In this document: positions 9,827 through 19,378 of the stretch, piece by piece | How positions within the stretch are numbered: the stretch's first letter is position 1 | How the letters are laid out: each line of letters starts with the position of its first letter | Assembly (NCBI RefSeq): GCF_013155465.1 | Contig: NZ_JABJVX010000006.1 | Coordinates: 124,001 to 188,000, forward strand | DNA from: Alterinioella nitratireducens | GTDB taxonomy: Bacteria; Pseudomonadota; Alphaproteobacteria; Rhodobacterales; Rhodobacteraceae | DNA length: 64,000 nucleotides | Reading direction: 5' to 3' | Program-made: the position numbers and the translations under genes | Notes under the pieces: model-generated | Seen by the model: the letters and a program-made list of their open reading frames with translations, nothing else | Database searches by the model: none | What the model was told of the DNA's origin: nothing

Positions 9827-9846
9827 GGGTCGCGTCTCCTGTTGGC

Positions 9847-10146
9847 CTATTTTTCGGCCAGCGCGTCCATCTTGCGCGCCAGCTTTACGTCGCGGGCGCT
9901 TAACCCGTCCACGTCATGGCTGGCAAGGGTGACGTCCACATGTTTGTAGATATTGGACCATTCGGGATGGTGGTTCCACTTCTCGGACCAGATCGCCGCG
10001 CGGGTCATCCAGCCGAACGCATCGACGAAATTGCGGAAGGTGAACCGCTTGGTGATGGCATCGCGCCCGTCGACCATATCCCATCCGTTTTGCAGCAGCG
10101 GGGCCAGATCCTCCTTGCGCTCCTCGTCGCTCAACTTGTCGCTCAT
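9847..10146 (-). CDS. phhB: Pterin-4-alpha-carbinolamine dehydratase
   Basis: A 99-residue enzyme that dehydrates 4a-hydroxytetrahydropterin during tetrahydropterin recycling. The active-site segment [22 protein letters not shown] carries the catalytic histidines of the PCD/DCoH family, and [17 protein letters not shown] matches the first helix. No aromatic amino acid hydroxylase gene is in the window. The start overlaps the stop of the upstream GNAT-like gene by four bases. Confidence 0.95.
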   Translation of the reverse strand: MSDKLSDEERKEDLAPLLQNGWDMVDGRDAITKRFTFRNFVDAFGWMTRAAIWSEKWNHHPEWSNIYKHVDVTLASHDVDGLSARDVKLARKMDALAEK

Positions 10147-11330
10147 TCCTGTTCCTCCACATCCGGTTTGCGAAACGGCCCGTAGGAGGTGAGCACCTCG
10201 ATCTCGTCCTCCATCGCGTCGCGTTCCGCCTCAAGGTAATTCGCCACCGCCTCCGAGAAGCCGGGATCGGCCAGCCAGTGCAGCGAATGGGTGGCCACCG
10301 GCAGATAGCCGCGCGCCAGCTTGTGATCGCCCTGCGCACCGGCCTCGACACGGGACAGACCGCACGCGATGGCGGCGTCGATGGCCTGATAATAGCACAG
10401 CTCGAAATGCAGGCAGGGGTGATGCTCGATGCAGCCCCAGTAGCGGCCGAAAAGCGCGTCGCGCCCGATGAAGTTGAGCGCGCCCGCGATCGGATGCCCG
10501 TCGCGCAACGCCAGCACCAGAAGCACATCGTCGCGCATCGTCTCCTGAACGATGTCGAAGAATCTGCGCGTCAGGTAAGGCTGCCCCCATTTGCGCGCGC
10601 CGGTATCCTGGTAGAAGGTCCAGAACGCATCCCAGTGCTCTGGCCGCAGGTCATCGCCGGTCAGGTTGACGATCTCGCCTCCGAACGCCTGCGCCTGCCG
10701 CCTCTCGCGCCGGATCGCCTTGCGCTTGCGCGAGGCGAGGCTGGCCAGGAACCCGTCGAAATCGGCATAGCCCCGGTTCATCCAGTGAAACTGCTGCGTG
10801 ATGCGATGCAGGAGGCCCATCTGCGCGCCGCGCTCGGCCTCTTCCTCGGTGCAGAAGGTGACATGAACCGAAGAGAGCCCGCCATTCTCCGCCACCTGCA
10901 CAGCGCCCTGAACCAGCCCCGCACGGCCCGCATCCTCCCATCCCGGACGGGTCAGGAACCGGCGCCCGGTGGCAGGAGTGAAGGGGACCGCGACTTGCAG
11001 CTTGGGGTAATATTGCCCGCCCGCGCGCTCGAACGCATGGGCCCAGTTGTGGTCGAAGATGTATTCGCCCTGGCTGTGCCCCTTGGCGTAAAGCGGGGCC
11101 GCGGCAATGACCTCGCCCCCCGCCCGCACCAGCAGGTAATGCGGCTGCCAGCCGGTGCCGGGTCCGACGGAACCGGATTGCTCCAGCGCGAAGAGAAACC
11201 GATAGGTGGTAAACGGGTCGGTCGGAGGGCCATCCGCCGCCTCGGGGCAGGCGCAGGCATCCCAATCGACCGGGTCGATATCGGCCAGGCTGGCATGGGC
11301 CGTCACCTCAAGTTGTGTTTCGCCATCCAT
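10143..11330 (-). CDS. GNAT-like protein, COG3146/DUF482 family
   Basis: About 395 residues. The ATG at 11330 ([15 protein letters not shown]) is preferred over a weaker TTG 21 bases upstream. Hallmarks are [19 protein letters not shown], the [17 protein letters not shown] segment, [22 protein letters not shown] and [14 protein letters not shown]. Such proteins have a tandem GNAT-like fold resembling FemAB peptidoglycan transferases and are often labelled peptidogalycan biosynthesis proteins, but no reaction is established. It is translationally coupled to the pterin dehydratase gene. Confidence 0.85.
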   Translation of the reverse strand: MDGETQLEVTAHASLADIDPVDWDACACPEAADGPPTDPFTTYRFLFALEQSGSVGPGTGWQPHYLLVRAGGEVIAAAPLYAKGHSQGEYIFDHNWAHAFERAGGQYYPKLQVAVPFTPATGRRFLTRPGWEDAGRAGLVQGAVQVAENGGLSSVHVTFCTEEEAERGAQMGLLHRITQQFHWMNRGYADFDGFLASLASRKRKAIRRERRQAQAFGGEIVNLTGDDLRPEHWDAFWTFYQDTGARKWGQPYLTRRFFDIVQETMRDDVLLVLALRDGHPIAGALNFIGRDALFGRYWGCIEHHPCLHFELCYYQAIDAAIACGLSRVEAGAQGDHKLARGYLPVATHSLHWLADPGFSEAVANYLEAERDAMEDEIEVLTSYGPFRKPDVEEQE

Positions 11331-11416
11331 CTCGGCTGCGGTCCTGTGCAAGGGCTGGTCAGGAAACAGATGGGGCGGATCGCGGCAGGATCAATGCGCA
11401 GCGATCGCACGGCGCG

Positions 11417-12169
11417 TCAGGGGCGAAAGCCCTCGAAGGTGATGTTATCGGCCTTGCCGCGCACGTCATCCGCTTCCTCGGGCGAGGTCACGGTCCAGCA
11501 TAGGACCGGCACGCCGCGCCCGCGCAGCTCCTGCACCGCCTGATCGTCCAGGTCGTCCTTGTCATGGCTGATGAAGCTGGCCCCGACCCGGTCGAAATCG
11601 GCAATCGCGCGCAGCTGCTCCAGGCGTGCCTCACCCAGGGGCGCCCAGGCCGGGTGATCGTAGCCGCCGGTGACAAGGCCACGGGTCACGTCGGGGGCGG
11701 CCTCGGCCATCGCAGCGATGGAATGGGGGTTGAAGCTCATCACCGCGACGGGGCCGGCATAATGGTCCAGCATCTCGGCCACGGCGCGTTCCAGCACGCC
11801 ATCGACCTCGCCCATGACGCGGGACTGGTCCTTGATCTCGATCAGCAGCGGCACCCGCCCCTCGACGACCTGCAAGGCGGCGTGCAGCGTCGGGATCGGC
11901 CGGTCGGTGCCGCGCAGCGGGATTTGCACCAGGTCCTCGGCGGGCATATCCGAGATTTCACCCCGCATGCCGGTCATGCGCTCAAGCTCATGGTCGTGGA
12001 ACACCATCGGCACCCCGTCCGAGGACAGTTGCAGGTCGATCTCGACGCCATAGCCCGCATCGACCGCAACCTGGATCGCGCTCAGGCCGTTTTCCGGGCG
12101 TCCCGCGCCGGCATCATGCAGACCGCGATGCGCGATCGGCCGTTCGAGGAAGCGCTGGCGCAATGTCAT
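11417..12169 (-). CDS. ugpQ: Glycerophosphodiester phosphodiesterase
   Basis: A 250-residue GDPD-family enzyme that splits glycerophosphodiesters into glycerol-3-phosphate and an alcohol. The catalytic pattern is present: AHRGLH near residue 13, RPENGLSA, then EIDLQLSSDGVPMVFHDHEL (metal ligands E/D and the second catalytic histidine). No signal peptide is seen, so it should be cytosolic like UgpQ. Its ATG overlaps the ridA stop by four bases. Confidence 0.93.
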   Translation of the reverse strand: MTLRQRFLERPIAHRGLHDAGAGRPENGLSAIQVAVDAGYGVEIDLQLSSDGVPMVFHDHELERMTGMRGEISDMPAEDLVQIPLRGTDRPIPTLHAALQVVEGRVPLLIEIKDQSRVMGEVDGVLERAVAEMLDHYAGPVAVMSFNPHSIAAMAEAAPDVTRGLVTGGYDHPAWAPLGEARLEQLRAIADFDRVGASFISHDKDDLDDQAVQELRGRGVPVLCWTVTSPEEADDVRGKADNITFEGFRP

Positions 12170-12627
12170 GAGATCTGGAAAATGCCTTCGATTTCGACGG
12201 CAACGCCGAAGGGCAGCGACACGGCGGACACGGCGGATCGGCTGTGCCGCCCGGCATCGCCCAGGGCCTCGGCCAGGAAATCCGAGGCGCCATTGATGAC
12301 GGCGGGCTGTTCGCCGAACTCGGGCGTCGAGTTGACGAAGCCGGTCAGCTTCACGACGCGTTGCAACCGGTCCAGGTCGCCGTCGCAGGCGGCCTTGACC
12401 TGCGCCAGCAGGCTGATCGCGCAGGTCCGCGCGGCCTGCGCGCCCTCGTTGGTTTCCATATCGGCCCCGAGCTTGCCGGTGATGAACCCGTCCGGCCCCA
12501 TCGAGACCTGGCCCGAGACATAGAGCATGTCGCCCACCCGTACCGAGGGCACGTAATTGGCGGCGGGCGCGGGGGCGTCGGGCAGGGTCACGCCCATATC
12601 GGCGAGACGGGATTCAAACTGGCTCAT
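12166..12627 (-). CDS. RidA (YjgF/YER057c/UK114) family protein
   Basis: A 153-residue protein of the RidA superfamily; archetypes hydrolyse reactive enamine/imine intermediates. VRVGDMLYVSGQVSMGPDG and the C-terminal HSRSAVSAVSLPFGVAVEIEG segment, with the conserved arginine before AVxxxxLP, are visible. At 153 residues it belongs to the longer subfamily (archetypal RidA is about 128), so true imine deaminase activity is uncertain. Coupled to the downstream phosphodiesterase gene. Confidence 0.92.
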   Translation of the reverse strand: MSQFESRLADMGVTLPDAPAPAANYVPSVRVGDMLYVSGQVSMGPDGFITGKLGADMETNEGAQAARTCAISLLAQVKAACDGDLDRLQRVVKLTGFVNSTPEFGEQPAVINGASDFLAEALGDAGRHSRSAVSAVSLPFGVAVEIEGIFQIS

Positions 12628-12701
12628 TTCTCAGACACCTCGGCTGCGTTGCGAAAGTTGCGGCCACGTTACCCCGCGGGCCCGGTGCTGAAAAGCGCCG
12701 A

Positions 12702-14012
12702 TCAGCTTTCCCGGAAGGCGCGGTTGAAATAATCCGTCAGCGGGCGCAGCAGATAGGCCATCGGGGTGCGGTCCTGGGTGCGGATATAGGCCTCGACCGG
12801 CATACCGGGCAGCAGGGTCTCACCCTCCAGCCGGTCGATCTCGCCGTCGCTCAAGACGATCTCGACTTCGAAATAGCTGACGCCGGTGGTCTCGTCGGTG
12901 AAGGCATCGGCCGAAACCTGGCTGACACGGCCCGCCAGTTCCGGCGTGGTGCGGGCGTCGAAGACCGGAAAGCGCAGCACGACGGTCTGGCCGACATAGA
13001 CCTCATCGACATTGGTCGGGCTGATGCGCGCCGAGATCACCAGCGGGCGATCCTGCGGCACCAGGAACAGCACCGGTTCGGCGGCCTGCACCACCGAGCG
13101 CGTGCCGAAGACGCGGAGGCCGTAGACGATGCCGCCCACGGGCGCGCGGACCTCCATCTCGGACAATTGCCGCGACAGCGCGCGCTGGCGTTCGGCCAGT
13201 TCGGCCTCCTGCACCCGGACCTCGCGCAGCTCGGCGATGGCTTCCTCGCGGCGGGTGGTCTGCAATTGCAAGATCGCCAGCTCGATCTCGGTGATCCGCC
13301 CCTCGGACTCGGCGGCGCTGGCCTCAAGCTCTCCGAGAGTGCCCAGAAGCCGCGCATTCTCGCGCCGCAGGGACAGCGCGCGGGTGGCCTCGGTGAGGCC
13401 GCGATCGACCAGGTTCTGCACGTTGACAAGTTCCTCGGTGACCAGGTCCTGCTGTTCCTCCAATGCGACACGCTGTGCGGCGATCCCGCCGATCTGCGCC
13501 CGGATCTGATCGGCGCGGCGGCCCAACTGGTCGATCTCCTGCGCCAATGTCTCACGACGCGCCTCGAAGAGGTTGCGCTGCCCCTCCAGCACCTCGCGCA
13601 GGTCGTCATTGCCCTCGGCGGCCTCCACGACATCGGCGGGGAACACCACCTCCTCCAGCCCGTCGCGTTCGGCCACAAGCCGGGCACGGCGGGCGCGCCA
13701 TTCGGCATATTGCGCGTTGACCACGGCCAGGTTGGACTGGATGACCGAGCCGTCGAGGCGCAGCATGATATCGCCCTCGGCCACCAACTGCCCCTCATCG
13801 ACCATCAGCGCGGCGACGACGCCCCCCTCGGGGTGTTGCACCGCCTGCCGGTTCTGGTCGACCTCGATCTGGCCCGGTGCCACGATCGCGCCCGCGATGT
13901 TCGAGAACATGGACCAGGCCCCGAAGCCACCGACCAGCAGCAAGAGCGTCGCCATCCCCAGAAGCATCGGCCAGCGCACCGACCAGGCCTTTTGCGGCGT
14001 ATCCCCTGACAT
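12702..14012 (-). CDS. Type I secretion periplasmic adaptor (HlyD family)
   Basis: A 436-residue membrane fusion protein bridging an inner-membrane ABC exporter and an outer-membrane channel. One N-terminal membrane helix ([20 protein letters not shown]) is followed by [18 protein letters not shown], a long coiled coil rich in Glu/Arg/Leu (about residues 95-270), and the lipoyl/beta-barrel part ([20 protein letters not shown]). The C-terminal [20 protein letters not shown] is typical of the PrtE/HlyD class. The start shares one base with the stop of the ABC gene upstream. Confidence 0.95.
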   Translation of the reverse strand: MSGDTPQKAWSVRWPMLLGMATLLLLVGGFGAWSMFSNIAGAIVAPGQIEVDQNRQAVQHPEGGVVAALMVDEGQLVAEGDIMLRLDGSVIQSNLAVVNAQYAEWRARRARLVAERDGLEEVVFPADVVEAAEGNDDLREVLEGQRNLFEARRETLAQEIDQLGRRADQIRAQIGGIAAQRVALEEQQDLVTEELVNVQNLVDRGLTEATRALSLRRENARLLGTLGELEASAAESEGRITEIELAILQLQTTRREEAIAELREVRVQEAELAERQRALSRQLSEMEVRAPVGGIVYGLRVFGTRSVVQAAEPVLFLVPQDRPLVISARISPTNVDEVYVGQTVVLRFPVFDARTTPELAGRVSQVSADAFTDETTGVSYFEVEIVLSDGEIDRLEGETLLPGMPVEAYIRTQDRTPMAYLLRPLTDYFNRAFRES

Positions 14013-15760
14013 CAGCTTATCCCCCCCGGTCTTGGTCCCTCACCATTCGGGCCGGTCACCTGATCATGATTGGACAGCACCTTGCGCAGCACCTCGTCAC
14101 GCGGCCCGAACGCCTTGGGCAGGCCGCCATCCAGCACCAGAAGCATGTCGCATTCGGCAATCGCGGCGGGACGGTGGGCCATGATCAGGACCGATTTGCC
14201 CTCGGCCTTCATGGTGCGGATCGCGGTGTTCAGGGCCTCGCTGCCCTCATGGTCGAGGTTCGAGTTCGGTTCATCCAGCACCAGCAGGACCGGATCGCCA
14301 TAAAGCGCGCGGGCCAGGCCGACCCGCTGGATCTGCCCGCCCGAGAGCCGCCCGCCATCAGAGGACATCCGCGTGTCATAGCCGTTGACCTGTTCGCGGA
14401 TCATCCGGTCGGCGGCGGCCTTGCGCGCGGCGGCGACGACGTTTTCGGGGTCCGGATCCTCGTCCAGCCGGGCGATATTCTCGGCCAGGGTGCCATCGAA
14501 CAGGGTCACGCTCTGCGGCAGGTAGCCGATCAGGCGGCCCAGGATATCGGGGTCATATTGGTCCAGCGTTGCGCCATCCAGCCGCACCTGCCCCCCGGCG
14601 GGTGGCCAGACCCCGGTGAGCGCACGGGCCAGCGTGGATTTCCCCGCCCCCGATGTGCCGATCACGCCCACGGCCTGCCCCGGCAGCACCTTGAACGTCA
14701 CCCCGCGCAGCGTGGCCTGTTGCGCGCCCGGCGGCACCACCGACAACTGGTTGACCTCCAACAGCGCGTTCGGGCGCGGCAGCGGCAGGCGGACAGGTTC
14801 GGGGCGCACAAAGGTCAGAAGCTCCTGCAACCTGCGCCATCCGGTGCGGGCGCGCGCGACGCTCTGCCATTGGCCGATCACCATCTCGATCGGGGCCAGC
14901 GCGCGGCCCAGAAGGATCGAGCCCGCGATCATCGCGCCCGCCGACAATTCGCCGCGCAGCACCAGCCACGCCCCGAGGCCGAGCATCGCCGATTGCAGGA
15001 ACAGCCGCAGCGTCTTGGTCAGGGTGGTGTAGCCGCCGACCCGATCCGACGCCTCCATGCCCCGCCCCAGGGCCTGCGCGCGCAGTTTCTGCCACCTTGA
15101 CAGCGCCGCGCCCTGCATCCCGAGCGAGCGCAGAAGCTCACTGTCCGATTGCAGCCGCGTGGCCATCCGGTCGGCATGCAGCGCCGCACCCTGCGCCTCG
15201 GCCAGCGGCTGCGCCGACCGCGCCTGGTTGAGCAGCGCAATCAGAACCAGGAGCACGCCGCCCCCCATCGCCAGCCAGCCGAGCCAGGGGTGGAAGATGA
15301 AGATCGCGGCCAGGAAAACGGGCGTCCACGGCATGTCGAAGATCGCCAGGAAGATGGGCGAGGCCATCAGTTTCTGGATCGACTCCAGATCCGCCAGCCC
15401 GGTCTGCGCGCCCCCGCGGCGCGCGGCCTGTGTCAGCGCGGCCCGGAACACGCGGCTGTCCATCTGGTCCTGGAACCGCGCCCCGACGCGCGCCGCAACG
15501 CGGCCCCGCGCGTAATCCAGCAGGCCCATCATCAGGAACAGGAACGTCACCAGGAGCGACAGCGCCAACAACGTCTCCTCGGAGCCGGACCCGAGCACCC
15601 GGTCATAGACCTGCAACATGAACAGCGGGCCGGTCAGCATCAGCAGGTTGGTGAACATGCTGAAGATAAATACCGCCCAAAGCAGCCCGGAATTCCTGCG
15701 CCGCACCTCGCGCAGCTCCTGTGAAGGCGTCACACCGATTGACGTCATCGTCCCGCTCAT
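14012..15760 (-). CDS. Type I secretion ABC transporter, permease/ATPase (PrtD family)
   Basis: About 582 residues with six membrane helices followed by an ABC ATPase. Walker A is GTSGAGKST, the signature is [15 protein letters not shown], Walker B is [12 protein letters not shown], and the switch histidine is in LIMAHRP. It lacks the N-terminal C39-like domain of HlyB, so it is the PrtD/AprD class exporting RTX proteins. Candidate starts are ATGs at 15799, 15760 and 15748; none has an ideal ribosome site. It is paired with the HlyD-type gene. No RTX substrate or TolC gene is visible nearby. Confidence 0.93.
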   Translation of the reverse strand: MSGTMTSIGVTPSQELREVRRRNSGLLWAVFIFSMFTNLLMLTGPLFMLQVYDRVLGSGSEETLLALSLLVTFLFLMMGLLDYARGRVAARVGARFQDQMDSRVFRAALTQAARRGGAQTGLADLESIQKLMASPIFLAIFDMPWTPVFLAAIFIFHPWLGWLAMGGGVLLVLIALLNQARSAQPLAEAQGAALHADRMATRLQSDSELLRSLGMQGAALSRWQKLRAQALGRGMEASDRVGGYTTLTKTLRLFLQSAMLGLGAWLVLRGELSAGAMIAGSILLGRALAPIEMVIGQWQSVARARTGWRRLQELLTFVRPEPVRLPLPRPNALLEVNQLSVVPPGAQQATLRGVTFKVLPGQAVGVIGTSGAGKSTLARALTGVWPPAGGQVRLDGATLDQYDPDILGRLIGYLPQSVTLFDGTLAENIARLDEDPDPENVVAAARKAAADRMIREQVNGYDTRMSSDGGRLSGGQIQRVGLARALYGDPVLLVLDEPNSNLDHEGSEALNTAIRTMKAEGKSVLIMAHRPAAIAECDMLLVLDGGLPKAFGPRDEVLRKVLSNHDQVTGPNGEGPRPGGIS

Positions 15761-15966
15761 TCCCCCAAGGGCGGTCTCCCGCCCCTTGTGGCGGGCCATT
15801 CCCCGCCGGTTGTTGACAGCCCTGCCACACACTATACCTGAAATGCGGGCCGGGTGGATTCGGCTCTGGCGTTGTCCCCGCATCCTACGGTGTAACGGCC
15901 TAACCCGATTAACCTACGAAAGCATTGACGGATACTCCATTGTTTCATTCCGGTCCAGTTCGACAC

Positions 15967-16710
15967 ATGAAGACGGCCCTTGCCGCGACGTTTCTGGCAG
16001 GTCTTGCGGCCTGCGGCCCCGCCACGCTGCCCGGCGAGGGTGTCATCAACGACCCCTCCGAGGTACAGAACCGCGAGGTTCATGCCTTCAACGTCGCCGT
16101 TGACCGCGCCATCGTGCGGCCCCTGTCGGTGGGGGCGGGCAATGCGGTGCCGGAACCGGTGCGCCAGGGCATCGGCAATTTCGCCGACAACCTTGATCAG
16201 CCGCGCTACGTGCTGAACAACCTGTTGCAACTGCGCATTGACGACGCGCTGGCCAACACGTTCCGCTTCGCGATCAACTCCACCGTTGGTCTCGGCGGTT
16301 TGCTGGATCCGGCCTCGGGGATCGGCCTGCACGCAGAGGCCACCGATTTCGGCGAGACGCTGCATGTCTGGGGCGCGCCCGAAGGGGCCTATGTGGTGCT
16401 GCCGGTCCTGGGCCCCTCCACCAGCCGCGACACGGTGGGCTTTGTCGTCGATCGCGCCATGAACCCGGTGCGCTTCTTCGTCGAGCCGCCCGAAAGCTAT
16501 TATGCCACGGCCGCGGGCATTGGCGGCGCGCTCAACACGCGCTACCGCTTTTCCGACACCATCGACGAGCTCTACTATGAAAGCGCCGATGGCTATGCCG
16601 CCGCACGCATCCTGTATCTGTCCAACCGCCGGTTCGAGCTGCGCGGCGAGGCGCAGGACGACTATTTCGACCCCTATACCGATACGTATGAGGATCCCTA
16701 TGCTCAATAA
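15967..16710 (+). CDS. mlaA: MlaA (VacJ) family outer-membrane lipoprotein
   Basis: A 247-residue lipoprotein of the Mla pathway, which removes misplaced phospholipids from the outer leaflet of the outer membrane. The start MKTALAATFLAGLAACGP gives a signal peptide with lipobox LAAC (lipidated cysteine about residue 17); an in-frame ATG 42 bases upstream would spoil it. NREVHAFNVAVDRAIVRP, then FADNLDQPRYVLNNLLQ and GFVVDRAMNPVRF are MlaA hallmarks. It overlaps the mlaC gene by 11 bases. Confidence 0.95.
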   Translation: MKTALAATFLAGLAACGPATLPGEGVINDPSEVQNREVHAFNVAVDRAIVRPLSVGAGNAVPEPVRQGIGNFADNLDQPRYVLNNLLQLRIDDALANTFRFAINSTVGLGGLLDPASGIGLHAEATDFGETLHVWGAPEGAYVVLPVLGPSTSRDTVGFVVDRAMNPVRFFVEPPESYYATAAGIGGALNTRYRFSDTIDELYYESADGYAAARILYLSNRRFELRGEAQDDYFDPYTDTYEDPYAQ

Positions 16711-17311
16711 GATCACCCCGACCCGCCGTGCCTTCCTGGGCCTGATGGGCGGTGCCGCGGCGCTGGCCGCGATGCCCACGCAACTCATCGCGCAATCCGT
16801 GAACGCCGCGCGCGCGCTGGTCGATGCACTGCTGGTCGATCTCTATGCGCTGATCAATGCGGGCCGCTCCACCAGCCAACTCTATTCGGATTTCGAAACC
16901 CTGCTGAACCGCTATGCCGACCTGCCGATCATCGCGCAGACCGTGATGGGCGTCGATTGGCGACGGGCCTCGAACGCGCAGCGCAGCGACTTCATCACCG
17001 CCTTTCGCAGCTATATCGCCCGCAAATACGGCAGCCGCTTCCAGGAGTTGATCGGCGGCACGTTCGAGATCACCGGCGCGCGCCAGATCCGCAATTTCAT
17101 CGAGGTGACGACCACCGCCAACCTGCGCAACGAGGCCCCGTTCGAGGTGATCTGGCTGGTCTCCAGCGGTTCGGGGCAGCTCAAGTTCTTCAACCTGGTG
17201 ATCGAGGGCATCAACCTGCAAACCACCGAACGGCAGGAGATCGGCGCGATGCTGGACCGCAACGGCGGCAATATCGACGCCATGATCGCCGATCTGCGCA
17301 ACGCAAGCTGA
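16700..17311 (+). CDS. mlaC: MlaC-like periplasmic phospholipid-binding protein
   Basis: A 203-residue protein of the MlaC/Ttg2 family that ferries phospholipid between MlaA and the inner-membrane Mla ABC complex. The start at 16700 gives MLNKITPTRRAFLGLMGG, a signal sequence with a twin-arginine motif, followed by a hydrophobic run to about residue 33. MGVDWRRASNAQRSDFITAF and the RKYGSRFQEL segment match the family. It overlaps mlaA by 11 bases. The mlaFED genes are not in the window. Confidence 0.9.
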   Translation: MLNKITPTRRAFLGLMGGAAALAAMPTQLIAQSVNAARALVDALLVDLYALINAGRSTSQLYSDFETLLNRYADLPIIAQTVMGVDWRRASNAQRSDFITAFRSYIARKYGSRFQELIGGTFEITGARQIRNFIEVTTTANLRNEAPFEVIWLVSSGSGQLKFFNLVIEGINLQTTERQEIGAMLDRNGGNIDAMIADLRNAS

Positions 17312-17372
17312 CCCTTCGGCCCGCGCATCCCGTCGAGGGCCATGCCCTCCCCTGTCCCGGACCCGCCCAAAG

Positions 17373-19313
17373 ATGAGCGCCGCCCCGATCGCCTATCGTC
17401 ATGAGCTCGACGGGCTGCGCGCCATCGCGGTGCTGGCGGTGCTTGGCTACCACGCGGGCTATAACGATGTCGCGGGCGGGTTCATCGGCGTCGACGTGTT
17501 CCTTGTCCTCTCGGGCTACCTGATCACGCAACAGATCATGATCGGGCTGGATGCGGGCGGGTTCGCGCCGCTGCGCTTCTGGCTGCGCCGCGCCCGCCGC
17601 CTCCTGCCCGCGATGGTGCCGGTGCTGGCCTTCGCCCTGGTCGCCGCGCTGATCCTCAAGGGCGACGGGGCCTTCGCCGATTTCGCGGGTCATTTCCTGA
17701 GCGCCGGGTTCTTCTATTCCAACTACCAGTTCGCTTCCGAGGCCGGCTATTTCGCCCGCGCCAGCGATACCAACCTGCTCTTGCACACCTGGTCGCTGTC
17801 GCTGGAATGGCAATTCTACCTGATCATGCCGCCACTGCTGATGATCCTTCACCGGTTCGGGCGCGACGCCACCATCCTCGGGCTCATCGCGATTTCCGCA
17901 GCATCGCTGGCCTATTCCGAGATCCTGATCCGCGCGGGCAATGCCAACTGGGCCTTCTATGCCACTCCGCCCCGGTTCTGGGAATTCGCGGCGGGCGGTG
18001 TTGTCGCCCTGCTGCCCCGGCTTGCGCTTCCCTTCGCCGGCCCGCTCCTGCGCGGCGCGGGCCTCGCGCTGATCTTCTGGATGATCCTCGCCTATGCCGG
18101 CGGTCCTTTTCCGGGCCTTGGCGCGGGGCTGCCCGTCCTGGGCACGCTGATCATCCTGATCGCGCCCGAATCCCCGCGCGACCCGCTGCGCCTGATGCTG
18201 TCGTGGCGCTGGATGCAATGGGTCGGGCAGCGCTCCTACGCGATCTACCTCATTCACTGGCCGCTGATGGTGGCGATCACGCCCTCCGAGATGAACCAAT
18301 CCGAAGGCATCCTGACCGTCGCGATCCCGGTCTCGATCCTGCTTGGCCACCTGATCTACCGCTTTGCCGAGACGCCGGTGCGCACCGGGTCAGGGTTCCG
18401 CGAAAGCCGCGCGATCCTGCGCCACGGCACGCTCACCCTGGCCGTGATCGCCGCCATCGGCCTCGCCCTGCCGACCGCCGCGGTGCTGGCCTTGCGCGAG
18501 GCCCTGCCGCTGTCCACGACCCGCGCAACAATCACCCAGATCGACCGGGCCCGCGCGGATTACCTCGATCTGCAAGACCGGATCAGCGCGGGCGACATGC
18601 CCAATGCCCGCTATTGCAGTTTCGACGACATCGCCAGCACCGACGCGATGCTTGCCTGCCTGACCGACCCAACGACCCCCGAGGACACCGTGCTGCTGAT
18701 CGGCGACAGCCACGGGCGCGACGTGCTGGCCGCCATGCTCATGGCCTATCCGGGCCAGCATGTCACGATGCTGCATCAATCCTCCTGCGTGCCCGCCACC
18801 TATATCCGGGGCCGGTCGCTGTGCTTCGATGCGCTGGATCGGATCATCGAGACACTGGCCGCGCGCGGCGCCCTGCCGCCGGTGATCCTCGCCGCGCGCT
18901 GGTGGCAGGGCGAGCATGAAAACGTCTCGGCCACCCTGGCGACGCTGGACGCGGTCGATGCCGATACCCTCGTGATCGGCCCCGGCCCGACCTTCGCCAG
19001 CCCGATGGAGACCCACGCCACCGAGGCCGGGTTCGCGGGCACCACCCTGCGCGCCCTGGCGCCGCTCGGGCCCGAGAGTTTCGCCTTCGACATCGCCGCG
19101 ACCTCCGCCGATCTGGCCGCGCGCGCGGCCTCTCGCGGCGCGGAGTTCCTCGACCGCTACGCGATGGTCTGCACCGGGGGCGCTTGCCCGGTCTTCGATG
19201 GTGCCACCGGCCCGATCCTCTATTTCGACGAACAACATCTCAGCCCCGCGGGGCTGGCATGGTTCGCCGCGATGCTGGAGGACACGGAGTTGAGCGCCTT
19301 CCTCGAACGTTAG
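17373..19313 (+). CDS. OafA/YrhL-type acyltransferase with C-terminal SGNH domain
   Basis: A 646-residue inner-membrane protein. The acyltransferase-3 domain starts ELDGLRAIAVLAVLGYHAG with the catalytic-type histidine, then GGFIGVDVFLVLSGYLI and RRARRLLPA; about ten membrane helices follow to residue 370. The periplasmic C-terminal domain is SGNH-like: LLIGDSHGRDVLAAML (block I serine) and the closing DEQHLSPAGLAWF (Asp-His pair). Such fused proteins O-acetylate surface polysaccharide or peptidoglycan; the acceptor is not known. No polysaccharide operon adjoins it. A palindromic repeat follows the stop. Confidence 0.93.
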   Translation: MSAAPIAYRHELDGLRAIAVLAVLGYHAGYNDVAGGFIGVDVFLVLSGYLITQQIMIGLDAGGFAPLRFWLRRARRLLPAMVPVLAFALVAALILKGDGAFADFAGHFLSAGFFYSNYQFASEAGYFARASDTNLLLHTWSLSLEWQFYLIMPPLLMILHRFGRDATILGLIAISAASLAYSEILIRAGNANWAFYATPPRFWEFAAGGVVALLPRLALPFAGPLLRGAGLALIFWMILAYAGGPFPGLGAGLPVLGTLIILIAPESPRDPLRLMLSWRWMQWVGQRSYAIYLIHWPLMVAITPSEMNQSEGILTVAIPVSILLGHLIYRFAETPVRTGSGFRESRAILRHGTLTLAVIAAIGLALPTAAVLALREALPLSTTRATITQIDRARADYLDLQDRISAGDMPNARYCSFDDIASTDAMLACLTDPTTPEDTVLLIGDSHGRDVLAAMLMAYPGQHVTMLHQSSCVPATYIRGRSLCFDALDRIIETLAARGALPPVILAARWWQGEHENVSATLATLDAVDADTLVIGPGPTFASPMETHATEAGFAGTTLRALAPLGPESFAFDIAATSADLAARAASRGAEFLDRYAMVCTGGACPVFDGATGPILYFDEQHLSPAGLAWFAAMLEDTELSAFLER

Positions 19314-19321
19314 CGGGACAG

Positions 19322-19364
19322 GCGCTCGGTCGACCGAGCGCGAGAGCGGCCCGTCGACGGGCCG
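19322..19364. repeat. REP-like paired palindrome, copy A
   Basis: Two perfect palindromes 5 bases apart: GCGCTCGGTCGACCGAGCGC at 19322-19341 and CGGCCCGTCGACGGGCCG at 19347-19364. They lie in the 65-base gap between convergent genes. The same pair recurs, in the opposite order, at 37939-37984, 38707-38751 and 61606-61652. Confidence 0.85.
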
Positions 19365-19378
19365 TCCCCTTCCCCGTC

